In this document: in pieces, positions 11,798 to 22,214 of the stretch | Position numbering within the stretch: the first letter of the stretch is position 1 | How the letters are laid out: every line of letters starts with the position of its first letter | Assembly (NCBI GenBank): GCA_030490835.1 | Contig: CM059972.1 | Location: forward strand, 50,759,563 to 50,823,562 | Reading direction: 5' to 3' | Origin: Annona cherimola | Taxonomy: Eukaryota; Streptophyta; Magnoliopsida; Magnoliales; Annonaceae | Length of the DNA stretch: 64,000 bases | Translations under genes and position numbers: made by a program | Notes under the pieces: generated by a model | Database searches by the model: none | What the model was told of the DNA's origin: nothing | The model's input: the letters and a program-made list of their open reading frames with translations, nothing else

Positions 11798-14700
11798 TGT
11801 GGCGCCCCGAACCAAGATGTCACTTCCTTACCTCAAGATCCTATCGATTGGTAAATGTGAATCAAGATTGTTGCCCTGATCACGCGGCGGGTTCTTAATT
11901 GGAATACGTCTAAATTTTTTTTCATTTTCATCTGTCATCATTCATAACTTTATATAGCAATCATCACACATTGTGACATTTCACTTGTAATAGCATTCAT
12001 CATTTCATTCATAGCATCCTTTCATGCCTGTCATTATTCACCCAATCATTGTACACATCATACTTGCATACATTTAGTCATTGACTCACATGAAACTTAG
12101 AATTCTAACTAAGTTCATATACACATAAACATGGAACTTAGAATTCTAACTAAGTTTATATACACAATTAGCTTACCTTAGCATATTCATGCTTTTCCAT
12201 TCCTCATAGCCTTCAAGGCTATCATCACGTACCTTCCTCCAAGTCTTAGGTTCGCAACCTTCTGAGTTTCCTCGGTACCTATCTAAGGGTTGGGAAAACA
12301 AAACGTGAGTGACAACTCAGTAAGCAAGCATTTTATCTTTAGGGCAAGGCTTCCTTGAAAAACTTTTTCCTAAACATCGGGAATACCTTTTTTTTTCCTG
12401 AGGACATGTATATGTCCTGAAATATCACCATGAAATCTTTTTCATTAAGCATTCATTCATAAAACCAGTTACAAGCCACGTGTAGGCCTGTTAAGGCAAA
12501 ACATACACGTTTTACCTTCTCTGATGGAATCCCTTTAATTCTTATATGAACATCTTCAATGTTCATAGACATTACATGAAATCATCGTTTGCCAGTGGAC
12601 GTTTTATATCCAAAACATTTTTTTTTATAAATTCTTAGGCAAAGGAGACATCTCATGTCTCAAAACATCATTAACATAAACCATCATAAAATCCTTTAGC
12701 CATGAGACATTTTATGTCTCAAAATATTTTTCACATAGCTTCATTTGACAATGGACATTCATATGTCCTAAAACATCAATCGCATAAGCCTTTCTCGACA
12801 AAGGACATTTTTATGTCCAAAAATATTTTTCATTATAAAATCGAATATATTAACAGGGGACGTTTTACATCCATAAACCCTTATCATTTAGGTTCTTTAG
12901 AAACAGACATCCTTATGTCCAATCCAAGTTTCACATAAATCATTTTCGTAATCCTCGTCTTGGAGCTTGTTTATAGCAAACAAGGCAAACAAAATACGTA
13001 AACCATTTTCGTAAATGCATTTGCATAAACACATTTCCTTTAATTTCTGTTATTTACACTTTTGTGTAAAACACCCTTTCTTTTAGAGTAATTTGTGCAT
13101 ATTAGCTCATAAGAATCCAATTTAGGATAACTTGTTGTATAAAAGATTTTATAACCCAATCTTTGGACTTTTAAAAAGCCAAACGTATGCAAATGCATTT
13201 CTCCCTATCCAGCATTGACATTTAGCAAGTGATCATGCTACCTTTTGGAAGAGAATTCTTAACAATACGCTAGCCCAGCGGCTGTTTATATATTCTACTC
13301 CTATCTCAGGGAGAGCGCTACTGGCACTCCTACCATTCCTTAGTGACTTGGCCTTATGTAGAGTGGGCCCCGGTCATCCCAACCATGCTCTACAACCTGC
13401 CTATTACTTGTACTGGTGAATCGTACGTTATTATGACGGACCGCAGTCCGTTTGGTTTGAAGAACCACAGACCGCAGCCCATGCCCTTTTAAACTGGGAT
13501 CACAGACCGCAGCCTGCATCCATATGCACAAAAAATCTTAGACCGAAGTCTATATTTTCCAAAAACACATCACAGACCGTAGTCCGTGTCAACTTGTAAG
13601 CGAGTGCGCCCACTTTAACAAGTTGTTATTTAAAATCTAGTTCTAGGATGACCCTTCTTAAGTTCCTTTAGAAACATTTTGAGTAAAATATTTTGATAAA
13701 CATTTGAAATGTTTGAGAAACAATACATCTTAAAATCCTTTTAATAAAAGAATTTCAAATCCTTTGGATTTCCATAAATAAATCATATTTTTCTCTAATA
13801 TTTGCTTGGTTTCCATTTCAGGACCTTTTGTTTACAAAAGTTATGCAATTTTGCTATCCCCTTGTCCATAACCTAAAAATTTAATAATTGTCCACATATC
13901 AATCATTTTTACATGAAGGGAAATTGCACAGTCTTTTGCATGCCATTAAGCAACCTAAAATCAAACTATTTTATGAGATCAATCATAGGAGGTTGGTCAT
14001 CCATAAATCCCTTTTTAACACATCCGTATAAACATTTTTCCAACATTTTTAACATAGATTTTCTTATCTAAAGGAAATCAAAACTTTTCGAACATCATTT
14101 CAAAACATATGGACTATGTCCAAAACATCATTTACTATTTAATTATCTTGACCTAACAAAACAAAACTTTTTCATCATTGTTTATCGCGAGTTATTATAG
14201 AAATAACTCAAAACTCATTTACAAACAATATTTTGTAAAAAAGGGTAAAATTCCCTTTTTCTTATAAAATATTGTTGAAACAATATCATATAGAACTTGC
14301 TTGCTTAAAAGCAAATTCTTAAAACCATCAGTATCAAACATGAAATCCTTAGGAAACATTAACATGGAGAACTTGCTTACTTATAAGCAAAATTGCTCAA
14401 TTCCATTAACATGAAGCATTCCCATCCTTGGCAACACTTAGGATAAATTATTTATCGTAAGAAGTGTCGCTTGCTTCCCAGGAAGCAAACCTTAAGACTT
14501 TTCATTAAAGTCATCATTTTTCAAAACTTATGGCTTTGCATTAAAGCCGTCATATTCAAAACTTGTGCTTGCCCATTCAATAAAACATAAACATAAACAT
14601 TTCAAACACAAACATAAACATTTCAATCATATCAATCACATAGAAAGAAAATGGCATTTTAGAAAGTTCACTTGCTTACCTGAAATTGCTATAATCCCTT

Positions 14701-17700
14701 TTTCCTTCCATTCTTTTCCTTGCCTACATGAAAATAATATGATTTTTCATATATTTCTTTTACTTGCATTCCATTTAGTTTTTCAACCAATTTTATTCAC
14801 ATATATCATTTATTCGACTTCTCAAGTCACTATGCATAAATTTAGCATATACATGCACATTTTTACACATTCCATCGGCTAATCACATAACATATACAAC
14901 CCCATAATTAGGGTATCTATTAAACCATACAAAATTCATCCATTAACTATCATACATAGGTTCATTAACCTTCATTTACCATTTTTCACTCCTTTTACAA
15001 ACTTCACACATCGGTGCCCGTTTTAAGCACACGTTATCGCCTTAAGCTTCATTACACAATCCCCAAAATTAGGAATTAACATCATATAATTAAAAACAGT
15101 TATGTAATCATGAAATTCATCATATTTTCATGCATTCTTGCACAAAACCATATTCTATATGTCATTCATCACTTATGCATGTCTATTGCTTCACGTATGC
15201 CCATTTAGCAACATATACATAAGATGTTTCATAAAATTTTCTAAGGCAGAGGTTTAATCCATATTTCAGCAGGTTAATTAAACTTAATTAACACTGCATT
15301 TAGGGTATTTTTATGGGGTTTACATCCACTTTCCATAGGTTTCCAAAACAGCTAGTTTGGAACCCATTTTTCACCCGTTTAACGTGTCTTTTGACACATA
15401 ACCTTAGGCAATTATATATATCCGAAATTTCAGCATATAATCCCACTTTTATTAATCCATATTTAAGTATTTAACACATATATCAATTTGGATTATTTCT
15501 ACATAGGTTTCATGTTTCTTTGTGATTTTTTTCTCAAACTATCCACATATGCTGAAATCAGGTGTATTGAAATCTCAAAATCTTGAATTAATATCAAATC
15601 AAGTATTTATGATCTTAAATTTCTACCATTACTTAATAACTACATTAATTAATCAAAATAAATATTTTCAGAATAAAAAATTAATCATTTATATTTATTT
15701 TGGTATTTTTACCTTGCTGGACAGGAGCATCCATTTTCAGTCAGCCTTAATCACGTAAATTATTAGGTATATTTATGCCCATAAAAACCTAATTTTTAAT
15801 TTTTTATTGTTACCCAAAATATATTTTACATATCTTGTAAAATTTTCAGCCCAAAATTCCTTGAATAAAATTACTAAAAATCCTTTGATACAGCTTATCC
15901 TCTCACCCGTTTTACCCTGTTTAGGTGAATTTTCTCGGATTTTTAATTTGTAAATTAATTCTTCAATTTTAGTTTAAAATTGGGTCGTTCCTTACTCACC
16001 CAATTATAATTCCTCCCCAAAAATTTTCATACCAAAATTCCTCCATTTACTATTCCTTCCATAATTTAATTTATAACATCATTTATCATTCAAAACTTCA
16101 CTTTTCATCATCTAAATCATGGAATTTCATACATGCAAGCTAATACCCATTCCATATTCATTCAAAAGCATGTTGAATCATCACTTTAAAGCATGTTAAA
16201 CATCCATTTCATTTTCGAATTTGGAGTTCAAGAACTCAAGATAAACCAATCAAAATAACACATCTACTTACTTGGATTGATGCTCTCCAAACCCTAATCA
16301 CTTGGAAGAGTTTTCCTCCACAAATTCTCTTCTTCTTCCCTTGCTTTTCCCTTGGTTTTCTCTTCTTCTTGCTGGGCATGGCTGGACGTGAGGGCTGCTG
16401 TCCTTTGGGTGCAAGTTTCAGCACTTGAAAAAAATCTCCAAGCTTCCAACACATGTGAACGTGCTTGCCTTGTGGAGCTGGAATTTTCCAGCAGTGGGCC
16501 CCACTTGCTGGGGCATTTTCCACAGCCACTTAATTACATGCTTATCCCCTGATGTTCTAGATAACTATTAGCCATATAAATTCGTTTTTTACTATTTTTA
16601 AAAGTACAAAAATCTGTTTACATCACCACCGTCCAGCTGCTCCCCCATTCACGTCCCTAGCTGCCCTTTATTTCCAGCAATTTTTCCAATTTTTTTAAAA
16701 TCTCAAAATGTGGGTAATTTATACACCTAATTACCCCTCAATTCATGTATTTATTTGGTGTAAATAATATTTAACAAAACTGCAGCAACTTAGCATATCA
16801 TTGCACGTCATTTGCATAAGACCAAGCTGTCCATTTTTGCATTCTTTAATGGGCAGCTGATAATCACGAATTTTCAGGGATTTTTTCACATGAATAAATG
16901 CTCATTTATGTATTCCAACATGTCAGCTATATGTGTGCATTATTTATAAAATACAAAAAATCAAAAATAAATAGCAATGCAGCCCATGGATGTGCTTGCC
17001 TTCGACATCTCACCTATGCTCACTAGAGTACTCATAGCTTCATCAATTGTGGACATTCATTGCTGGGATTTTATTTGGATATTTTTCATTTTATATTAAT
17101 GCATAAAATACCTTAGAAATGTGCTGCATTTGACACCTCAACTCCCATTAAAACCATGCAATTATGCATTGTACTCTAGCATTAAATGAAGAGTACTTTT
17201 TGAGGTGCAATAGTCAACTATATACACCTTTTCCAATTCAGGTATTTTTCTAACATAATATGCTTAATCCAAACCTTCCAAAATTTTGATCTCATAATTT
17301 CAATCGACCGTTTCAAATTTCATCTCAATACGATTTTCCTAGCTCAAGTTATAGCCGTTTAAAGTTAACGGTTTTAGATTTGAGCTATGTTCAATAAATC
17401 ATCACACCAATTTCATTAAGAATTTTTATAATACAATATTCTCGTAATACCAATCCCAACATCATCAACTTCCATTTCAATTTCACTTGAATCCGCCTTA
17501 CAGGCGTTGAGTTATGAATTTTCTAATGTTTTCCAACATAATTCCACAATTTCCATTTTAATCTCCATTAATTAAATCATGGAAATTAACTAAACATTCA
17601 TGCCACATTATCAAGTTTTAATCCTCATTATGCTCTTTTAGTCACCTTGACTCATAATGGGCTCCGACGATTAATTTTTTAATCACCATTCTTAGTGGAA

Positions 17701-17819
17701 CCCTAATTGCAAAATATCATAAAATCCTAAAATCATCCAAAAATTCCATTTAATCATATATAAGTCACATGTACCTATTCCATGCACACATTGAATCTTA
17801 TTTAGGTTGGGATTTCACA
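11798..17819 (+). mobile_element. Long solo LTR-like element, TGTGGCGCC type, 6.0 kb
   Basis: It begins TGTGGCGCCCCGAACC and ends GGGATTTCACA, with near-matching 5-bp flanks GCTCT (11793-11797) and GTTCT (17820-17824), inside a copia LTR whose halves continue on both sides. Its first about 115 bp (GATCACGCGGCGGGTT block) and its 3' part are clearly related to the elements at 39334, 56836 and, reversed, 42888. It is about 2 kb longer than the 56836 copy; much of the difference is the hairpin ladder at 12401-14550. No coding region, primer site or second LTR is seen. It is probably a gypsy (Tekay-like) solo LTR. At 6 kb it would be exceptionally long, so a further unseen insertion is possible. 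Confidence 0.72.
12401..14550 (+). repeat. Ladder of short perfect hairpins
   Basis: Successive short inverted repeats with loops of 2-7 nt occur along 2.1 kb. Examples: AGGACATGTATATGTCCT (12401), GAGACATTTTATGTCTC (12704), GGACATTCATATGTCC (12753), GGACATTTTTATGTCC (12803), TTTACACTTTTGTGTAAA (13053), CGGACCGCAGTCCG (13438), arms AGTTATT and AATAACT (14191-14207), TTGCTTCCCAGGAAGCAA (14471), and GGCTTT paired with AAAGCC (14532). The stem sequences differ while pairing is kept. Between 12400 and 12920 the spacing is about 50-60 bp, resembling a diverged tandem repeat. Confidence 0.8.
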
Positions 17820-18195
17820 GTTCTTGTCCCCCGATTTCAACGCTGGACAGAAAATCACGTTTGAAGTCGATGTTGGAGTCGACTTGGTCTGCGACTTCGC
17901 CCAGGTCGCATGCAGAGTCGACTTCGTTTTGTGACTTCGGCAGCTTTGCTCCCCGATTTCAACGCTGGACGAGAATGACGTTTTGAAATCACTGCTGGAG
18001 TCAACTTGGGGATCGACTTGGCCTAAATCGATACCTGAGTCGACTTGGAAATCGACTTGACCTGTCATGCTTCATTTTCTACATTTTTATATCCTTTAAT
18101 CATCTTCACAAACATGTTAGTAACCAAAACTTACTCAAATTGATTTGTTAATCATCAAAACATAGATTTGGCTTATTTTCCACATGTTTCCAACA

Positions 18196-18598
18196 TAAGG
18201 TTTACGCATATCAGGTTTGGGGCTGATGAGGTATATTTTGAACCATGGGTATTATATGATTGATTTTAGTCTATGAAATTATGTAATTTTTCATGCGTAA
18301 AAAAAAGAAAAAAAAAGAGAGAAAAAATTACAACAAAAGGAAAATTGATATAAAAAAAATAAGAAAAAAAAAGAAGAAAAAAAAAAGAAGAAAAAAAAAG
18401 AAAGAACAAAGAAAAAAAAAGAGAAAAAAAATTACTACGAAATCACAGATAGCCAAGGGCCTTTATTGGTTTATAGACCGACAAACTTATTACAAAAAGA
18501 AAAGGTTACAAAAAAAAGAGAAAAAAAATGATGAACGAAAAAATATATATAAAAAAAGGAGCAAATATACAAAAAATATATAATAAATAAATTAAGGG
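18196..18598. repeat. Short flank and A/G-only low-complexity tract
   Basis: The first 100 bp after the copia element hold nothing recognisable. Bases about 18299-18590 are almost pure A with G on the plus strand (AAAAAGAAAAA runs). An apparent lysine-rich ORF here is a product of base composition and is not called. Confidence 0.8.
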
Positions 18599-18733
18599 GC
18601 CTTTGCCACAAAGAATTTTTCCAATGCCGGGAATGTTAGCAGCAAAAATAAAGCGTATATATTATATGTAAAGAAAGAGAGAATTTGTGGAGTATCAAGG
18701 CCGCGCAAAACCCATCGTTGCAGGATATGAGAT

Positions 18734-19510
18734 GTGGCCAGGATAACAGTAACAAAAAAAAATCTATCGAATCTCAACTCCCGCAAATCTTCTGGTTTGG
18801 CAAATAAGAAGACGATCGAAAGAGAATACAATAGCATGGGGTACAGGGGTTTTGCCTGTAGATGCAGATTTGTTGTTCCTGGCTATAAAACACCTTTTAC
18901 GCTTCTTCCCACTAGAATGCGTTCTCGTCTAACAAATGCAGAGACGACCAACTTGAGAAAGCTTGCTAAGTCACTGCCTTACCATTTTGCACTAAGGAGA
19001 AACAGGAATCATCATGGATTGGTAGCTGCTATTGTGAAGCTTCGGGAGAAAAGCTTAGTTGTGAAGACTGCTGTGAAGCGAGGAATTCAAAACACAAATA
19101 ATAAATTAATGGTTGATGAGCTAAAGAGGTGAACGGCAGGAACGTTGCTACTATGTAACAAATATTTCACCATAATATACCGTGGAAAAGATTTTGTTCC
19201 AACAAGTATGGCTGCTACTCTGGCTGAAAGACGGGAGTTCACAAAAGAAATTCAAGATGTTGAAGAGAAAGCACGCATTGGAGCAGTTGTTCCCCTGAAT
19301 GCTACCAATAATTTATCAAAGGGATTAGAAATGATGGGAGATGATACAGATACTGAGGAGAAAGTAGAATAGGAAGCACGTGCCATCACACATATGGGAG
19401 TCACTGAAGGACAACCTGCTGACCAGTTCCCTAGCTGAATTTCTTGAGGCACAAGCTCGATGGGGAAGCGCAATATCCACTGAAGCATCTGAGAAAATTA
19501 AACAGGAGAA
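18734..19510 (+). pseudogene. Fragment of a CRM-domain chloroplast splicing factor gene (CFM2/CFM3-like)
   Basis: The reading frame from about 18870 to 19132 encodes a segment with PGYKTPFTLLP, LTNAETTNLRKLAKSLPYHF, an AVKRGIQNT motif and DELK. After a stop at 19130 it continues in another frame with YRGKDFVPTSM and DVEEKARIG, then after another break EAQARWGSAIST (to about 19505). This order matches the central region of plant CRM proteins of the CRS1/CAF/CFM group, which bind group II introns in plastids. The loop GRNR of the family reads RRNR here. Intact proteins are several hundred residues or more with multiple CRM domains; only part of one domain and its linker is present. No introns are apparent in the short span. 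It is a truncated, frameshifted copy in transposon-rich DNA. Confidence 0.8.
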
Positions 19511-19514
19511 TCCA

Positions 19515-19645
19515 TGAGCCTCAAGGTGTTCTCGTACAAAGAGCTCCAAACGGTGAGCGCGGCTTCTCGGAGAAGCCGGGGCACGGGAGGTCTAGCCCCG
19601 TCTTTCATGGCACGCTGCCTGTTTCGACGTTGGTGGCGGTGAGAA
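19515..19645 (+). pseudogene. Fragment of a receptor-like kinase gene (G-type lectin S-receptor class)
   Basis: Immediately after the CRM fragment, one frame reads LKVFSYKELQT, and a shifted frame then reads GFSEKPGHGRSSPVFHGTLP followed by STLVAV. This is the start of the kinase domain (subdomain I) of SD2-type lectin receptor kinases, whose family form is FSYKELQ, a GFGAVF loop and VAVK. The glycine loop is degraded and the lysine of VAVK is absent. Only about 130 bp is recognisable. Its abrupt junction with an unrelated gene fragment suggests capture by a mobile element. Confidence 0.65.
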
Positions 19646-20335
19646 TGGCACAGAGGGAGATGTTAGCAGCGGCGTTTGTAGAGCTGGGCGGTAGCTCGAC
19701 GAGGCTGGAGAAATGTTTTTCTCCTTTCTTTTTTTCAGAAACCTGAGATGGAGAACGTCGCTAATAGTTTTCAATAGCCTCACCTTTGCTATGATTGGAC
19801 AGTTGCTTGATTCGGTTAAAGCTGTTATAGTATATCCTGCTGGACAGATGAAGAAGATGATGATGCACAAAAGCTTTCCTCATATTTGCAAATCATTATT
19901 TCACGCACGATTGCATGAAGTGGGCACGTTCTCACAATCTCATCTTGCTTCAGCTCTGCCACCTGAACAAGACTGCTCCGAATGAGCTGGTTAAGGATGA
20001 TCTTCTAGGAAAATGCTTAGATACAAGAAGCAAGATCCCAGGTTATGAGGAAAATTATCGAAGTTGAGCAGAAGAATTCTTTTTCATGCTTCTGAGATGG
20101 TCACTATCCAAGGCAATGAGTGCAGGAGGCACACCTTGACACTTGTTAGCAAAGTTTCGAGCAAGCTTTCACAAGGAATGAGGATTAACATTGAAAAGGT
20201 GCTTAACATGCGTCTCCAACATGGCAACGAGAATTGCAGCTTGACAGTTGTTGATGGCGACAAGACAAGAACAAAAGCACGTTACTTTGCTGGCAAGAAT
20301 GAAGGAAGGAGGCAATAGAAATACGCGATGATAAG
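19646..20335. other. Unidentified gene-like stretch
   Basis: Base composition is balanced, unlike the AT-rich flanks, and moderate ORFs exist on the plus strand (19713-19985 and 20064-20318). I recognise no family in any frame. It could be further captured gene fragments or the internal part of a non-autonomous element. Confidence 0.4.
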
Positions 20336-20618
20336 TTCCGCGGACGAGAAATGCGAGCAAGCCATGAGGGACGATCCCTTGCAACACAACCGCGGAATCC
20401 AGTTTCGCGGAGGGATTACCTATCACTTGAATTATGTCAGCCGCAGAACTTAAGATGGGCAAGAACGAGCCCACACCCAAAGCTTCATCCTCTCATGCGA
20501 AATCAATCGAGAGCTAACCCGTAGAGTTACACGACCAAGGAGTAGTTCCGCGGGATGTTTTCCTGCAACCCAAAGCACCGACTTATTCCGCGGAATTGCC
20601 ATCTGGACCCTATAAATA
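20336..20618 (+). promoter_or_regulatory. Promoter-like block: CCGCGG palindromes and TATA box
   Basis: TTCCGCGGA (20336), ACCGCGGA (20389), TTCCGCGGG (20546) and ATTCCGCGGAAT (20585-20596) precede TATAAATA at 20611-20618. The last palindrome lies 14 bp before the TATA box. The following 100 bp is a plausible leader (ACACCGAAAGAAAAGAGAAC). No downstream gene is visible; repeats follow. It may be the U3 of an unrecognised LTR. Confidence 0.5.
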
Positions 20619-20739
20619 TGCCCCTTGAGCTCTCATTTGGGACACGAGGAGAGGAGACAACTCCAAGGCAACCAGGTCGAGAGCTCTCTCACACCGAAAG
20701 AAAAGAGAACGTAAGTTCTCAGGATTTTTTTTTCCTTTC

Positions 20740-21290
20740 TTTCTTTTAATTAAAAAAAAATTCGTTCTTATTAAAAAAAAATATATATATATATATACAT
20801 ATATATAAATTATTTTCTAATATATATATAAATAATACTTTTCCCAACGTAGATACTCCTCGATTGGCGAGTTGAATTGACACATGGGTTAAGTATATGC
20901 ATATATATATTTTAAATATATATATGTGTTATTAAAAGTATATATATACATATATACATATATATTATTTTCAAAAAAACTAATTTTCCCAACGTGGATA
21001 CTCCTCGACTGGCGGGTTGAGTTGTTACGCGGGTTAAGTATTTTTCTCCTTCAAAATAAAAATAAAAATATATGTATATTTTATATATATAAAAATATAT
21101 ATATACATATATACATATTATTATTTTCAAAAACTACTTTTCCCAACGTGGATACTCCCCGACTGGCGGGTTGAATTAACACGCGGATTAAGTATTTTTC
21201 TCTTTAATATATATATATATGTATATTTTCTATATATAAAAATATATATACACATATTATTTTCAAAAACCATTTTTCCTGCGCAGGGTG
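20740..21290 (+). repeat. AT tracts and about 150-bp tandem repeats
   Basis: Three units share TTCCCAACGT-GATACTCC, a GGCGGGTTGA core and GGGTTAAGTATTTTTCTCC, at about 20845, 20985 and 21138. They are separated by long runs of alternating A and T. A diverged relative (GTAAGTACTCCCC, GGGCTAAGTACC) lies at 34482-34530, on the far side of the satellite locus. Confidence 0.75.
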
Positions 21291-21985
21291 GGTCATATAA
21301 TATATATATATATATATATAAAGCTAAGTATTTTTTATGATAAAAAATATATAAAAATATATATAAAAAGGCCCGGGTCCAGGGATCTCACGGGCCACCA
21401 TATATATATATATACATATAAAGCTAAGTATTTTTTTAATGATATATATAAAAAAATAGATAATATATATATATATGAAGGCCCGGGGTCCCGGGATCCC
21501 ACCGGGCGCGCCACGCATATATATATATATATAACTAAGTATTTTTCATGATATACATATAAAAAATAGTAATAATAATATTTATATGAAGGCCCGGGGT
21601 CCCGGGATCACACCGGGCGCGCCACACACATATATATACATATATATATAACTAAGTATTTTTCATGATATACATATAAAAAAAGACAATAATATATATA
21701 TGAAGGCCCGGGGTTCCGAGATCCCACCGGGCGTGCCACGCATATATATATATATATACATATGTACAAAACTAAGTATTTTTGCATGATATACATAAAA
21801 AAAAAAGATAATATATATATATATATATATGAATGCCCGGGGTCCCGGGATCCCACCGGGCACACCATACACATATATATATACATATATAGTTAAGTAC
21901 TTTTTTATGATATAAAAATAATAATAGTATATATATATATAGGCCCGGGATCCCACCGAGCATGTCATGGAATGGCCCGGGATCC
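21290..21985 (+). repeat. Satellite array A, copy 1: GC palindromes in AT tracts, 105-130 bp period
   Basis: Units start at about 21370, 21480, 21591, 21705, 21835 and 21942. Each has a GGCCCGGGGTCCCGGGATC-type core, a CACCGGGCGCGCCA tail, a TATATA run and CTAAGTATTTTTCATGAT. The GC core is self-complementary and flanked by pure AT. Apparent ORFs rich in Ile, Tyr and Lys are repeat artefacts. Confidence 0.85.
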
Positions 21986-22214
21986 TGAGATAAGTTTCCT
22001 CATTAAAAAAAAAACACCATAACATCTCTCTAGAGCCTTATTCAAAAAAAAAAAAAAAGAAAGAAAGAAGAGAGAATGGGGGACGTTAAAAAAAAAAAGA
22101 GTGGCCCGAGAATCCCGGGATAATATATGTATATATATAAAAAGCCTCGAAAAATATATATATTATACATATGTATTAAAAGGCTTCCAAAAATATATAT
22201 ATTATTTTCTAAAA

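Larger units (their letters stand above)
4951..18195 (-). mobile_element. Decayed SIRE-like Ty1/copia element, nested on both sides
   Basis: Read on the minus strand: 5' LTR 18195-10480 (interrupted by a 6-kb element), tRNA-iMet primer site 10477-10466, gag from 10431, pol to 5490, polypurine tract, then only 141 bp of the 3' LTR (5091-4951), because another copia element is inserted there. The rest of the 3' LTR must lie left of the window. TAAGG at 18196-18200 is the probable target duplication on the right. Gag and pol carry many stops, and key residues of protease and RT are changed, so the copy is inactive. Confidence 0.85.
10480..18195 (-). repeat. Copia 5' LTR (minus strand), split by a 6-kb element
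   Basis: In plus coordinates it starts TGTTGGTCCCGAG and ends TTTCCAACA. Without the 11798-17819 insertion it is about 1.69 kb, similar to the others. AAGTCGAC arrays lie at about 11197-11355, 11625-11790 and 17860-18062. The TATA box (minus strand) is near 11110-11117, with the GCGCGCATTTAATG promoter palindrome next to it. Confidence 0.87.

Noticed and set aside
14565..15758. Small plus-strand ORFs in the 6-kb LTR (also 16236-16529 minus)
   Set aside because: AT-rich, no domains, and not conserved in the related LTR at 56836.
18293..18583. Lysine-rich ORF of 96 codons
   Set aside because: Pure consequence of the A/G-only tract.
18196..20840. Helitron carrying the gene fragments
   Set aside because: I could not find a convincing TC start, or a CTRR end with a preceding hairpin, so the capturing element is left unnamed.
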